Part shown: positions 1 to 7,527 of the stretch, one piece after another
How the letters are laid out: each line of letters opens with the position of its first letter
Numbering within the stretch: the stretch's first letter is position 1
NCBI GenBank assembly: GCA_035601815.1
Contig: DATNNN010000186.1
Coordinates: 1-16,604 of the forward strand
DNA length: 16,604 bases
From: DATNNN01 sp035601815
Lineage (GTDB): Bacteria; Pseudomonadota; Alphaproteobacteria; Rhizobiales; Xanthobacteraceae
Direction: 5' to 3'
Notes under the pieces: model-generated
Seen by the model: only the letters and a program-made list of their open reading frames with translations
Databases searched by the model: none
Told to the model about the DNA's origin: nothing
Translations under genes and position numbers: made by a program

Positions 1-942
1 GTAGGGGCTCATGGAGGCGTCGCCGACGAACACCACCTTGTAGTCGTGCGGGAAGGTGTGCAGCAGCTGCCAGGTCGGCGTCGTCGCCTGGTAGCGGCGG
101 CGGTTGTCCTTCCACACGCGCTCATAGAGGCAGTTGTGGAAGTAGAAGTGCTCGAGGTGCTTGAACTCGGTGCGCGCGGCAGAGAACAGCTCCTCGCAGG
201 TCTTGATGTGCCAGTCCATGGAGCCGCCGATGTCGAGGAAGAGGAGCACCTTGACGGCGTTCCGCCGCTCCGGGCGGAGCTTGAGGTCAAGATAGCCGCG
301 GCTCGCGGTCTCGCGGATGGTGCCGTCGAGATCGAGCTCCTCGGGCGCCCCGGTGCGCGCGAACTTGCGCAGGCGCCGGAGCGCAATCTTGATGTTGCGC
401 GTGCCGAGCTCCACGTCGCCGTCGAGGTCCTTGAACTCGCGCTTGTCCCACACCTTCACCGCGCGCTTGTGGCGGCTCTTGTCCTGGCCGATGCGGATGC
501 CTTCGGGGTGGGAGCCGTAGGCGCCAAAAGGAGAAGTGCCCGCCGTGCCGATCCACTTCGAGCCGCCCTGGTGGCGGCCCTTCTGCTCGGCGAGGCGTTT
601 CGCGATCGTCTCCATGAGCTTTTCCCAGCCGAGCGCCTCGATCTCCTTCATCTCCTCGGCGCTGAGATATTTCTCCGCGAGCTTCTTCAGCCACTCGGCG
701 GGGATCTCGGCGGTGGCGGCGTCGGACAGGAGATCGAGTCCCTGGAACACGTGGCCGAAGACGCGGTCGAACTTGTCGAGGTTGCGCTCGTCCTTCACCA
801 GCGCCGTGCGCGACAGGTAATAGAAATCCTCCACGCGCCTTCCTGCGATGTCGGCCTCCATGGCCTCCATCAGCGTGAGGTACTCGCGCAGCGTCACCGG
901 CAGGCCCGCGGCTTTCAGCTCGTGGAAGAAGGTGGTGAACAT
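1..942 (-). CDS. VWA domain protein, CoxE-like (partial, 3' end beyond window)
   Basis: Open from ATG at 942 to the left edge, giving 314 residues without a stop, so the C-terminus is missing. The N-terminal half is helical and charged. The second half is a von Willebrand A fold with the strand VLLFLDIGGSMD (residues 232-243) and a second metal-site strand VVFVGDAS (303-310). Asp237, Ser241 and Asp308 fit a MIDAS metal site, but the first serine of the canonical DxSxS is glycine. This arrangement is typical of CoxE-like VWA proteins, which usually work with a MoxR-type AAA+ ATPase as a chaperone or metal-insertion pair. No MoxR gene lies upstream here. The start was chosen by family resemblance of MFTTFFHELKAAGLPVTLRE; no strong Shine-Dalgarno is visible before it. 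The cellular target cannot be read from sequence. Confidence 0.85.
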   Translation of the reverse strand, partial: MFTTFFHELKAAGLPVTLREYLTLMEAMEADIAGRRVEDFYYLSRTALVKDERNLDKFDRVFGHVFQGLDLLSDAATAEIPAEWLKKLAEKYLSAEEMKEIEALGWEKLMETIAKRLAEQKGRHQGGSKWIGTAGTSPFGAYGSHPEGIRIGQDKSRHKRAVKVWDKREFKDLDGDVELGTRNIKIALRRLRKFARTGAPEELDLDGTIRETASRGYLDLKLRPERRNAVKVLLFLDIGGSMDWHIKTCEELFSAARTEFKHLEHFYFHNCLYERVWKDNRRRYQATTPTWQLLHTFPHDYKVVFVGDASMSPY

Positions 943-1036
943 GCGGGCGATTTTACCCCGTCATGGCCGGGCTTGACGCCACACAATACTTCTCCTCCGT
1001 GTAACTCGTTGATCTTCCACAATGCCCTTTTCTTTT

Positions 1037-1051
1037 GTTCCTGATTTGTTC
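1037..1051 (+). promoter_or_regulatory. LexA (SOS) box, GTTC-N7-GTTC
   Basis: The sequence GTTCCTGATTTGTTC is a perfect direct repeat of GTTC separated by 7 bases, the LexA-binding motif established for Alphaproteobacteria. It sits 31 bp upstream of the ATG of the Y-family polymerase at 1083, where it would cover the promoter. Error-prone polymerase genes are classic SOS targets, so motif and target agree. The divergent VWA gene starts 94 bp away on the other side and could be affected, but no evidence points to that. Confidence 0.8.
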
Positions 1052-1071
1052 TAGGCTCATGAGTCCCGCCC

Positions 1072-1077
1072 GAGGAA
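1072..1077 (+). promoter_or_regulatory. Ribosome binding site that decides the polymerase start
   Basis: GAGGAA lies 5 nt before ATG at 1083. Two other in-frame starts exist upstream: TTG at 1035, which would put the LexA box inside the gene, and ATG at 1059. The Shine-Dalgarno and the SOS box both favour 1083. Confidence 0.6.
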
Positions 1078-1082
1078 CCATC

Positions 1083-2345
1083 ATGCGTGCCGAGAGTCTT
1101 CCCCGCTACCTCATGCTCGACTTCAACGCCTATTTCGCCAGCGTCGAGCAGCAGGAGCGGCCCGAGTTGCGCGGCCGGCCGATCGCGGTCGTGCCCATGG
1201 CCGACACGGATTCCACCTGCGCCATCGCCGCGAGCTACGAGGCCAAGCGCCTCGGCGTGAAGACCGCCATGCGCATCTACGAGGCGCGGGCGCTCTGCCC
1301 CGATCTCGTCACCGTGCCCGCGCGCCACGATCTTTATGTCGATTACCACAACCGCCTCATGACGGAGGTCGCGAACCATCTTCCGATCCACAAGGTGGGC
1401 TCCATCGACGAGGCCTCCTGCCGCCTGATCGGCGCCGAGCGCGAGCCGGAGAACGCCATGAAGATCGCGCGCGCGATGAAGACCGGCATCCGCACGAACG
1501 TCGGCGAATGTCTGCTCTGCTCCATCGGCATCGCGCCGAGCCTGCTGCTCGCCAAGATCGCGACCAAGATGCAGAAGCCCGACGGCCTGACGGTGCTCAC
1601 GGCCGCCGATCTGCCCGGGCCGCTGCTCAAGCTTCAGCTCACCGACCTTCCCGGCATCGCGGCCAACATGGAGGCGCGGCTCGCGGAAGCGGGCGTGCGA
1701 AGCGTCGCCGCGCTCTGGGCGCTCGCGCCGAAAGAGGCGCGCGCGGTCTGGGGCTCGGTCGGGGGCGAGCGCTACTGGTACGCGCTGCATAGCGTCGATC
1801 TGCCGAACTTGGAAACCGGCCGCCGCTCCATCGGCCACAGCCGCGTGCTCGCGCCCGAAATGCGCGTCCATGCCGCGGCTCGCCTGGTCGCCCGCGCGTT
1901 GCTGCTCAAGGCCGCGGTGCGGCTCCGGCGTTACGGCCTCGCCGCGGGCGCGCTCGGGCTCTCGGCGAGTTCCGAATGGCGCTCGCGTTTCGCCGCGGAA
2001 ACGAATTTCCCGCCCACGCAGGACAGCTTCCTGCTGCTCGGACGTCTCGACCACCTCTGGCGCGGCATTGCGGCAACGATCTCCCCGCGCGCGTCCTTGA
2101 AAAAGGTCTCGATCTGGCTCAACCGCCTGGTGCCGATCGAAGCGCGCGTGCCGGATCTCTTCATCGTGCACCGGCCGAACGGCCTGACCCGCGGCGAGAT
2201 GTTATGGTGCGCGCTCGACAAGCTTGGCGCGCGCTACGGCCGCGACGCGGTCGCCCTCGCCTCGCAGCAGCATCTCTCGCTGCAATATCTCGGCGCCAAG
2301 ATCGCCTTCACCCGCGTGCCCGAGCCGGTGGAGTTCAGGGAATAA
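1083..2345 (+). CDS. Y-family translesion DNA polymerase (ImpB/MucB/SamB, DinB/UmuC-like)
   Basis: A 420-residue error-prone DNA polymerase that would copy past damaged bases. The palm carboxylates are all present: Asp13 in LDFNAYFASVEQ, and Asp109-Glu110 in GSIDEASCRL. Phe18 occupies the steric-gate position that excludes ribonucleotides. Further family signatures are the fingers segment CAIAASYEAKRLGVKTAM (46-63) and the motif SIGIAPSLLLAKIATKMQKP (147-166). The thumb has a helix-hairpin-helix-like stretch near LTDLPGIAANMEARL (186-200), and the little finger begins around RRSIGHSRVL. The active-site motif resembles UmuC (DVNAFYASCE) as much as DinB, so I give no symbol. It is not ImuB, which lacks the catalytic acids. 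No clear C-terminal beta-clamp pentapeptide was recognised. Expression is probably SOS-controlled through the LexA box upstream. Confidence 0.9.
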   Translation: MRAESLPRYLMLDFNAYFASVEQQERPELRGRPIAVVPMADTDSTCAIAASYEAKRLGVKTAMRIYEARALCPDLVTVPARHDLYVDYHNRLMTEVANHLPIHKVGSIDEASCRLIGAEREPENAMKIARAMKTGIRTNVGECLLCSIGIAPSLLLAKIATKMQKPDGLTVLTAADLPGPLLKLQLTDLPGIAANMEARLAEAGVRSVAALWALAPKEARAVWGSVGGERYWYALHSVDLPNLETGRRSIGHSRVLAPEMRVHAAARLVARALLLKAAVRLRRYGLAAGALGLSASSEWRSRFAAETNFPPTQDSFLLLGRLDHLWRGIAATISPRASLKKVSIWLNRLVPIEARVPDLFIVHRPNGLTRGEMLWCALDKLGARYGRDAVALASQQHLSLQYLGAKIAFTRVPEPVEFRE

Positions 2346-2370
2346 AGGGGGCGTACCCAGCCATCTAATC

Positions 2371-2413
2371 CGTCATCCTGAGGTGCGAGCGAAGCGAGCC
2401 TCGAAGGATGACG
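2371..2413. repeat. Bradyrhizobium-type palindromic repeat, partly coding
   Basis: An imperfect palindrome with outer arms CGTCATCCT and AGGATGACG (9 bp, perfect). Next come GAGG/CCTC arms with a 2-nt bulge, then a GCGAGCGAAGCGAGC centre that can close on a GAA loop. I recognise this from memory as a repeat scattered many times in Bradyrhizobium, Rhodopseudomonas and related genomes. It lies between the convergent polymerase and hydrolase genes and supplies the last 12 codons and the stop codon of the hydrolase. As a hairpin it could also act as a bidirectional terminator, though no U-tract follows. Confidence 0.8.
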
Positions 2414-3101
2414 CAATGATCTTCTCGACCGTCTCCGCCAGCAACTCGGGCGCCGTCACATTGGGCGAGTGGCTGGCGTCGATCTCGTAGGTCGGCCAGC
2501 CCTCCTTCTTGGCGCGCTCGTAGAACGGGCGGAAGGGCCCCTGGGTGTTGCGCGCGCAGTAGATGTAGCTCCGCGGCAAGGTCAGCGGCCCGCCGCGCAG
2601 GCGCAGCGCCTGGTCGAACGTCTGCATGGGCTGGGTCATGCGCCGCGCCGTGACCCAGGCGACGTCCGCGGGCGAGGTGTCCGGCGGCGGCGCCGGCGGC
2701 TGGATGCGCCAGCCGTCGATCGCCTCCTTGCGCGCGGCCTCGCGCCGCTCCGCCGGCACGTAGTCGTGCAGCGCCTTGCCGTCGTCGGGCACGAAGGCGT
2801 CGAGATAGATCAGTTGCTTGATGCGCTCCCGCGCCCGGTCGGCGACGCCGGTCGCCACCATGCCGCCGTAGGAGTGCCCCACCAGCACCACACCGCTGAG
2901 GTCTTCGTATTCGAGGACGTTCAGGGTATCGCGGATGTGGGTGTCGAGGTTGATCGAGGGAGCGGCAAGATGCGCCCGCTCGCCGAGGCCGGTGTTGGTG
3001 GGCGTGAACACCTCGTGCCCGGCCGCCCGCCACAAGGGCCGCATCTTCTTCCACGCCCAGCCCGCCGACCAGGCGCCGTGCGCCACCACGATCGTCGCCA
3101 T
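2373..3101 (-). CDS. Alpha/beta hydrolase (methylesterase/pyrethroid-hydrolase-like)
   Basis: A 242-residue cytoplasmic hydrolase of the alpha/beta fold. The N-terminus TIVVAHGAWSAGWAWKK carries the oxyanion-side HG motif, and the nucleophile elbow is GHSYGG with Ser77. The C-terminal ASHSPNVTAPELLAE supplies the likely catalytic His211. The fold resembles plant methylesterases (SABP2 type) and bacterial EstC-like esterases. The substrate is unknown. At the place where SABP2 has its catalytic aspartate this protein reads YCARNTQGP, so the acid is either shifted or absent. ATG at 3101 has a strong GGAGGGG Shine-Dalgarno. The final residues SSFEARFARTSG come from the palindromic repeat, which suggests a repeat insertion changed the natural C-terminus. 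It is divergent from the membrane protein gene, with a 113-nt gap. Confidence 0.82.
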   Translation of the reverse strand: MATIVVAHGAWSAGWAWKKMRPLWRAAGHEVFTPTNTGLGERAHLAAPSINLDTHIRDTLNVLEYEDLSGVVLVGHSYGGMVATGVADRARERIKQLIYLDAFVPDDGKALHDYVPAERREAARKEAIDGWRIQPPAPPPDTSPADVAWVTARRMTQPMQTFDQALRLRGGPLTLPRSYIYCARNTQGPFRPFYERAKKEGWPTYEIDASHSPNVTAPELLAETVEKIIASSFEARFARTSG

Positions 3102-3214
3102 TGCCCCTCCGGAACCGAAAGCCTGCCTGCGAATTATAGGGAGGAAGGGCCACTTCGACCAAGGGCGCGCGGCGACCGGCTGCGCGCTGTTTGCGTAAAG
3201 GCCGGGGAGCTACG

Positions 3215-4621
3215 ATGGCTACGACACCGGCGCCCGCCGCGGCATTGCCGCGCGCGGCCGCACCGCTGATCGCGACGCTGCTTCTGCTCGCGCCGGCGTT
3301 GTGGAACGGTTTCCCCCTCCTCTTCTTCGATTCCGGGGCGTATCTGGCGCGGCCCTTCGACGGCTCGCTGTCGCCCGGCCGCTCCATGGTCTACGGCCTC
3401 CTGCTCGCGGCCGGCTCGGGCCTGGACTTCTGGCCGGTGGTCATCGTGCAGGCCGCCGTATCCGTGTGGGTGATCGCGCTCGTACTGCGCGCCCACGGCT
3501 TCGGCGAGCGGCCGCTGCTGCTGGTGAGCCTGACCGCGGTGCTCGCCGCCGCTACCTCGCTGCCCTGGCTCGCCGGCCAGCTCATGCCCGACTTGTTCTC
3601 CGGGCTCGCGGTGCTGGCGCTGCACCTTCTTCTCTTCCGCGCGGCGGAGCTCGGCCGCTACGAGAAGATCGGCCTCGTGGCCCTCATCGCCTTTGCCGCT
3701 GCGAGCCACAACGCGACCCTCATCGTGCTCGCCGGCCTGGTGCTCGCCGCCGCGCTCTTTTATTTGGTGCGGAACGAGCTCGTGGCGCGCGCGGGCCTGC
3801 TCCAGGGCGCCGGCGCACTCCTCCTCGGCGCCGTGGTGCTGCTCACCGCCAACGCCACCGTCGGCAAGGAATTCGCCTGGACGCCGGGCGGCACCGGCTT
3901 CCTGTTCAGCCGCCTCATCCAGGACGGCATCGTCGCGCGCTATCTCGCGGAGCACTGCCCGGACAAGCGCTTCAAGCTCTGCACCCTGCGCAAGAAGTTG
4001 CCGACCAACGGCGACGACTTCCTCTGGCACCAAGGCGACAAGGGCCCGTTCGCGCAAATCGGTTATTACTGGGACCGCGGTGGCGAGATGACGACCATCG
4101 CCCGCGAGAGCCTCAGGCGCTATCCCGGCATGCACGTGGCGACGGCGTTACGCTCGACGGCGAAGCAGCTCGCGATGGTCGGCACCGGCGACGGCATCGT
4201 GCCGACCGTGTGGGACGCCTACGGCGAGATCGAGCGCCTGGTGCCGGGAGCGGTGCCCGCCGCCCACGCCGCGCGCCAGCGCACCGATACGCTCATCGAT
4301 TTCGCCAAGCTCAACCTGTTGCACGCGCCGCTCGCGTGGGCGTCCATGGCGCTGATCCCGCTCTGGCTCTTCTTTGCGTTCCGCCGCCGCAAGCTCGAGC
4401 CCTTGGGCGCCCTCGCCGCCACCGTGGGTCTCGCGCTCGTGGGCAACGCTTTTGTCTGCGGCGTGTTCTCCGGCCCGCACGACCGCTATGGCGCGCGGCT
4501 GGTGTGGATGGCGCCGTTCCTGCTCGCGATCGCCCTCGCCTACCTCGTCCCTCTCGTGCAGGGGCTGCCGCGGCTCGCGTTCCGCCCGATCCCGGTGCAG
4601 CGCAAGATCAAATCGGGTTGA
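3215..4621 (+). CDS. Polytopic membrane protein, possibly GT-C glycosyltransferase-like
   Basis: A 468-residue inner-membrane protein with about ten hydrophobic segments: roughly 14-36, 57-69, 74-92, 101-120, 126-143, 150-185 (probably two), 195-214, 370-389, 398-418 and 431-449. A hydrophilic loop of about 150 residues (216-368) holds two cysteines, Cys248 and Cys256, which could form a disulfide if the loop is periplasmic. FDSGAYL after the first segment places an acidic residue near a membrane face, and HDRYGARLVWMAPFL near the end resembles the RY..P signature of GT-C transferases. This is a weak inference, and no family is firmly recognised. ATG at 3215 was chosen because GGGGAG sits 5 nt before it; an in-frame TTG at 3191 is less likely. 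The gene appears monocistronic. Confidence 0.75.
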   Translation: MATTPAPAAALPRAAAPLIATLLLLAPALWNGFPLLFFDSGAYLARPFDGSLSPGRSMVYGLLLAAGSGLDFWPVVIVQAAVSVWVIALVLRAHGFGERPLLLVSLTAVLAAATSLPWLAGQLMPDLFSGLAVLALHLLLFRAAELGRYEKIGLVALIAFAAASHNATLIVLAGLVLAAALFYLVRNELVARAGLLQGAGALLLGAVVLLTANATVGKEFAWTPGGTGFLFSRLIQDGIVARYLAEHCPDKRFKLCTLRKKLPTNGDDFLWHQGDKGPFAQIGYYWDRGGEMTTIARESLRRYPGMHVATALRSTAKQLAMVGTGDGIVPTVWDAYGEIERLVPGAVPAAHAARQRTDTLIDFAKLNLLHAPLAWASMALIPLWLFFAFRRRKLEPLGALAATVGLALVGNAFVCGVFSGPHDRYGARLVWMAPFLLAIALAYLVPLVQGLPRLAFRPIPVQRKIKSG

Positions 4622-4766
4622 CGCCGGCGCATTTGCCTCGACTTGCCCATTTCAGTTGACCTAAGCTCTCCCTAGAAACGCTCCAGGGAAGCCCAGCGCG
4701 TTCGCCGGTGTTCCCCAAGATAAAGCGTTCATGCGCGGCCGGCACGCCGCGCGGGGGGAGACAGCC

Positions 4767-5231
4767 ATGGCGAAATCGAAGACGCTGACCGTCAACGGCA
4801 AGCGGGTGTCGGTCAACAACGACGACCCCGAGATGCCGCTGCTCTATGCGCTGCGCGACAACCTCGGCCTGAAGGGACCGCGCTTCGGCTGCGGCCTCGG
4901 CCAATGCGGCGCCTGCACCGTGCATATCGACGGCAAGGCGGTGCGCTCCTGCATCACGCCGATCGGCAAGCTCGGCGCCCAGCAGAAGATCGTGACGCTG
5001 GAAGGCCTCGGCACGCCGCAAAAGCCGCACAAAGTGCAGAAGGCGTTCATCGAAGAGCAGGCGGCGCAATGCGGCTACTGCATCAACGGCATGATCATGG
5101 AGTCGGCGGCCTTCCTCGCCGTCAACAACAAGCCGAGCGAAGCCGAGATCAAGCAGGCGCTCGCCAACAATCTCTGCCGCTGCGGCACCCACATCCGCAT
5201 CGTCCGCGCCGTCAAGCGCGCGTCGGCGTAA
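4767..5231 (+). CDS. (2Fe-2S)-binding subunit of molybdenum dehydrogenase (IorA-like)
   Basis: A 154-residue iron-sulfur subunit of the xanthine dehydrogenase/aldehyde oxidase superfamily. The N-terminal plant-ferredoxin-like domain holds Cys42, Cys47, Cys50 and Cys62 in GCGLGQCGACTVHIDG...RSC. The C-terminal helical domain holds Cys102, Cys105, Cys137 and Cys139 (QCGYCINGM ... NLCRCGTH). The two clusters would pass electrons from the molybdopterin site to an outside acceptor. Length and subunit order match isoquinoline 1-oxidoreductase alpha and related two-subunit enzymes that lack a FAD subunit. ATG at 4767 follows GGGGGGAG (4753-4760). It lies 11 nt upstream of the large subunit, so the two are almost certainly one operon. 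It has no signal peptide and would probably be exported bound to its Tat-targeted partner. Confidence 0.93.
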   Translation: MAKSKTLTVNGKRVSVNNDDPEMPLLYALRDNLGLKGPRFGCGLGQCGACTVHIDGKAVRSCITPIGKLGAQQKIVTLEGLGTPQKPHKVQKAFIEEQAAQCGYCINGMIMESAAFLAVNNKPSEAEIKQALANNLCRCGTHIRIVRAVKRASA

Positions 5232-5242
5232 GGGAGGAGATC

Positions 5243-7447
5243 ATGAACATCCAGCTTTCCCGCCGCGAAGCGCTGCTTGGCTCCGGCGCCCTCGTCGTCT
5301 CCTTCTCGCTCGCCAGCCCCATCGCCGACGCGCTTGCGCAAGGCGCGGCCGCCGCCAAACCGCTGGCGGTAACGGAAGTCGACACCTTCCTCGCCATCGA
5401 CAAGAACGGCATGGTCACCATCTATTCCGGCAAGGTCGATCTCGGCACCGGCATCCGCACCGCGCTGGTGCAGATCGCGGCCGACGAGCTCGACGTGCCG
5501 CTACGCGCCGTCACCATCGTGCAGGGCGACACGCTGCTCACGCCCGACCAGAACGTCACCTTCGGCTCGCTCTCGATCCAGGTCGGCGGCATGCAATTGC
5601 GCCAGGCCTGCGCCGCCGCGCGCAAGGCGTTGACCGAGGAAGCCGCCAAGAAGCTCGGCGCGACCGATCTCACCGTCACCGACGGCGTCATCAGCGGCGG
5701 CGGCAAGAAGGTGAGCTATGCCGAGCTGATCGGCGGCAAGAGCTTTGCGATCACGCTCGATCCGAAGACGCCGGTGAAGGAGAAGGACCCGAAGAACTAC
5801 AAGGTGGTCGGCAAGCCGGTCCCGCGCCTGGACATCCCCGACAAGATCACCGCGAAATACACCTACATGCAGGACTTCCGCCTGCCCGGCATGCTGCACG
5901 CGCGCGTGGTGCGCCCGCCGGCGCTCGAAGCCAGGCTCGAAAGCGTGGACGAGAGCTCGCTCAAGGGCGTCCCCGGCAATCCCAAGGTGGTGCGCGAGGG
6001 CAACTTCCTCGCCGTCGTCGCCGACAGCGAATGGGGGGCCATCAAGGGCGCGGCCAAGCTGAAGGCGATCTGGTCGAAGTCGGAGACGCTGCCCGATCAG
6101 AACAAGCTGTGGGAGCACGTCCGCGCCACCAAGGTCATCAAGGACGACGTCACCAGCAATGTCGGCAATACCGCCGAGGCGCTCAGCAAGGACGGCGCCA
6201 AGATCATCAAGGCGACCTACGACTTCGCCATCCACTTGCACGGTTCGATCGGGCCGTCGTGCGCGGTCGCCGAGTTCAAGGACGGCAAGCTCACCTCGTG
6301 GTCGGCCTCGCAGGCGACGCACAATCTGCGCAAGCAGCTCGCGCAGATGCTCGCGCTGCCGGTCGAGAGCGTGCGTTGCATCTACATCGAAGGCTCCGGC
6401 TGCTACGGCAGGAACGGCCACGAGGATGCGGCCGGCGACGCCGCGCTCTTGGCCAAGGCGGTGGGCAAGCCGGTGCGCGTGCAATGGTCGCGGGCCGACG
6501 AGCATGGCTGGGAGCCGAACGGGCCGCCGACGTTGGTCGATCTGCGCGCGGCAATGGATGGGGCCGGCAATGTCGGCGCCTGGGAATCGGAATTCTTCAT
6601 TCCGCCCGGCGCCGTCGGGCTGGTGCCGCTGACACCGGCGAAGCTCGCCGGCCTGCCATACACGCCGCTGATCGGGCCCGGAACGATCATCAACAACTCG
6701 GCGATCCAGTACAAATTCCCCAACGTCAAGACCACCTGCCACCGTCTGGAATCGACGCCGTTCCGTCCGGGCTGGATCCGGACGCCGGGTCGCATGCAGA
6801 ACACCTACGTCAACGAATGCTTCATCGACGAGCTCGCGGCGGCGGCCGGCATGGATCCGATCGAGTTCCGGCTGAAATACCTCGACGACAAGCGCGCAGC
6901 CGAGTTGCTCGAACGCCTGATGACGCTCGCCAAGTGGGAGAAGCGTCCCTCGCCGCAGAAGAACCTGAGCGGCAGCGTCGTCAAAGGACGCGGTGTGTCC
7001 TACGTGAAGTACGAGCTGGTGCGGACTTACGTGGGGGTGGTCGCCGAGGTCGAAGTCGACCGCTCGACCGGCGCAATCAGCGTGCCGCGATTCTTCGTGG
7101 CGCACGATTGCGGCCAGATCATCAACCCCGACGGCCTGAAGAATCAGATCGACGGCAACGTGATCCAGACGTTGAGCCGCACGCTCTATGAGGAGGTGAA
7201 GTTCGACCGCGCCCACATCACGAGCCTCGACTGGGAGACCTATCCGATCCTCAAATTCCCGCAGATGCCCGAGGTGATCATCGACCTGATCGACCGGCCG
7301 AACGAGAAGCCTTGGGGCGCGGGCGAGCCCACCACCGCGGTAGTTCCGTCGGCGATCTCCAACGCCGTGTTCGACGCCACCGGAGTACGGCTGCGCTCGG
7401 TGCCGTACGTGCCGACCAAGGTGAAGGCGGCACTGCAGGGGGCGTGA
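5243..7447 (+). CDS. Molybdopterin-binding dehydrogenase large subunit, Tat-exported (IorB-like)
   Basis: A 734-residue catalytic subunit. The N-terminus is a twin-arginine signal (SRREALLGSGALVVSFSLA) with a likely cut after ALA at residue 32, so the enzyme should act in the periplasm. The molybdopterin-binding segment GSGCYGRNGHED begins at residue 384, followed by GKPVRVQWSRADEHGWEP. The catalytic glutamate of the superfamily is Glu695 in GAGEPTTAVVPS. The closest described relatives are isoquinoline 1-oxidoreductase beta and other two-subunit Mo hydroxylases that reduce cytochrome c. The true substrate cannot be told from sequence. ATG at 5243 is preceded by GGGAGGAG. No cytochrome c or XdhC-type maturation gene lies nearby, so acceptor and cofactor insertion factors must be encoded elsewhere. 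Confidence 0.92.
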   Translation: MNIQLSRREALLGSGALVVSFSLASPIADALAQGAAAAKPLAVTEVDTFLAIDKNGMVTIYSGKVDLGTGIRTALVQIAADELDVPLRAVTIVQGDTLLTPDQNVTFGSLSIQVGGMQLRQACAAARKALTEEAAKKLGATDLTVTDGVISGGGKKVSYAELIGGKSFAITLDPKTPVKEKDPKNYKVVGKPVPRLDIPDKITAKYTYMQDFRLPGMLHARVVRPPALEARLESVDESSLKGVPGNPKVVREGNFLAVVADSEWGAIKGAAKLKAIWSKSETLPDQNKLWEHVRATKVIKDDVTSNVGNTAEALSKDGAKIIKATYDFAIHLHGSIGPSCAVAEFKDGKLTSWSASQATHNLRKQLAQMLALPVESVRCIYIEGSGCYGRNGHEDAAGDAALLAKAVGKPVRVQWSRADEHGWEPNGPPTLVDLRAAMDGAGNVGAWESEFFIPPGAVGLVPLTPAKLAGLPYTPLIGPGTIINNSAIQYKFPNVKTTCHRLESTPFRPGWIRTPGRMQNTYVNECFIDELAAAAGMDPIEFRLKYLDDKRAAELLERLMTLAKWEKRPSPQKNLSGSVVKGRGVSYVKYELVRTYVGVVAEVEVDRSTGAISVPRFFVAHDCGQIINPDGLKNQIDGNVIQTLSRTLYEEVKFDRAHITSLDWETYPILKFPQMPEVIIDLIDRPNEKPWGAGEPTTAVVPSAISNAVFDATGVRLRSVPYVPTKVKAALQGA

Positions 7448-7465
7448 CCGGCGGGGTCGCGCGCG

Positions 7466-7490
7466 GGAACTACATCGCGGCGCAAGCGTT
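7466..7490 (+). promoter_or_regulatory. EcfG-type general stress response promoter (GGAAC-N16-CGTT)
   Basis: GGAAC at 7466-7470 and CGTT at 7487-7490 are separated by exactly 16 bases, the consensus for the EcfG (RpoE2) sigma factor of the alphaproteobacterial PhyR-NepR general stress pathway. Transcription would start near 7497, giving a leader of about 30 nt before ATG at 7528. It therefore points at the DUF6496-type gene. Confidence 0.75.
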
Positions 7491-7527
7491 CGCTTGAGTT
7501 GAGACGGACAACTCGAGAGGAACGCCC

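Noticed and set aside
915..2171. A 418-codon minus-strand open frame overlapping the polymerase
   Set aside because: It is the shadow of the Y-family polymerase. The real minus-strand gene here starts at 942 in another frame.
4656..4661. TTGACC as a -35 element for the molybdenum dehydrogenase operon
   Set aside because: No acceptable -10 hexamer occurs 16-18 bases downstream, so a promoter cannot be supported.
4697..4712. Second LexA-like motif, GTTC...GTTC, upstream of the iron-sulfur subunit gene
   Set aside because: The two GTTC elements are 6, not 7, bases apart, and the downstream genes are not DNA-damage genes.
4904..5242. Upstream extension of the molybdopterin subunit through the iron-sulfur subunit gene
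   Set aside because: The extension is out of frame with the iron-sulfur gene and lacks motifs. ATG at 5243 has a strong Shine-Dalgarno and begins the Tat signal.
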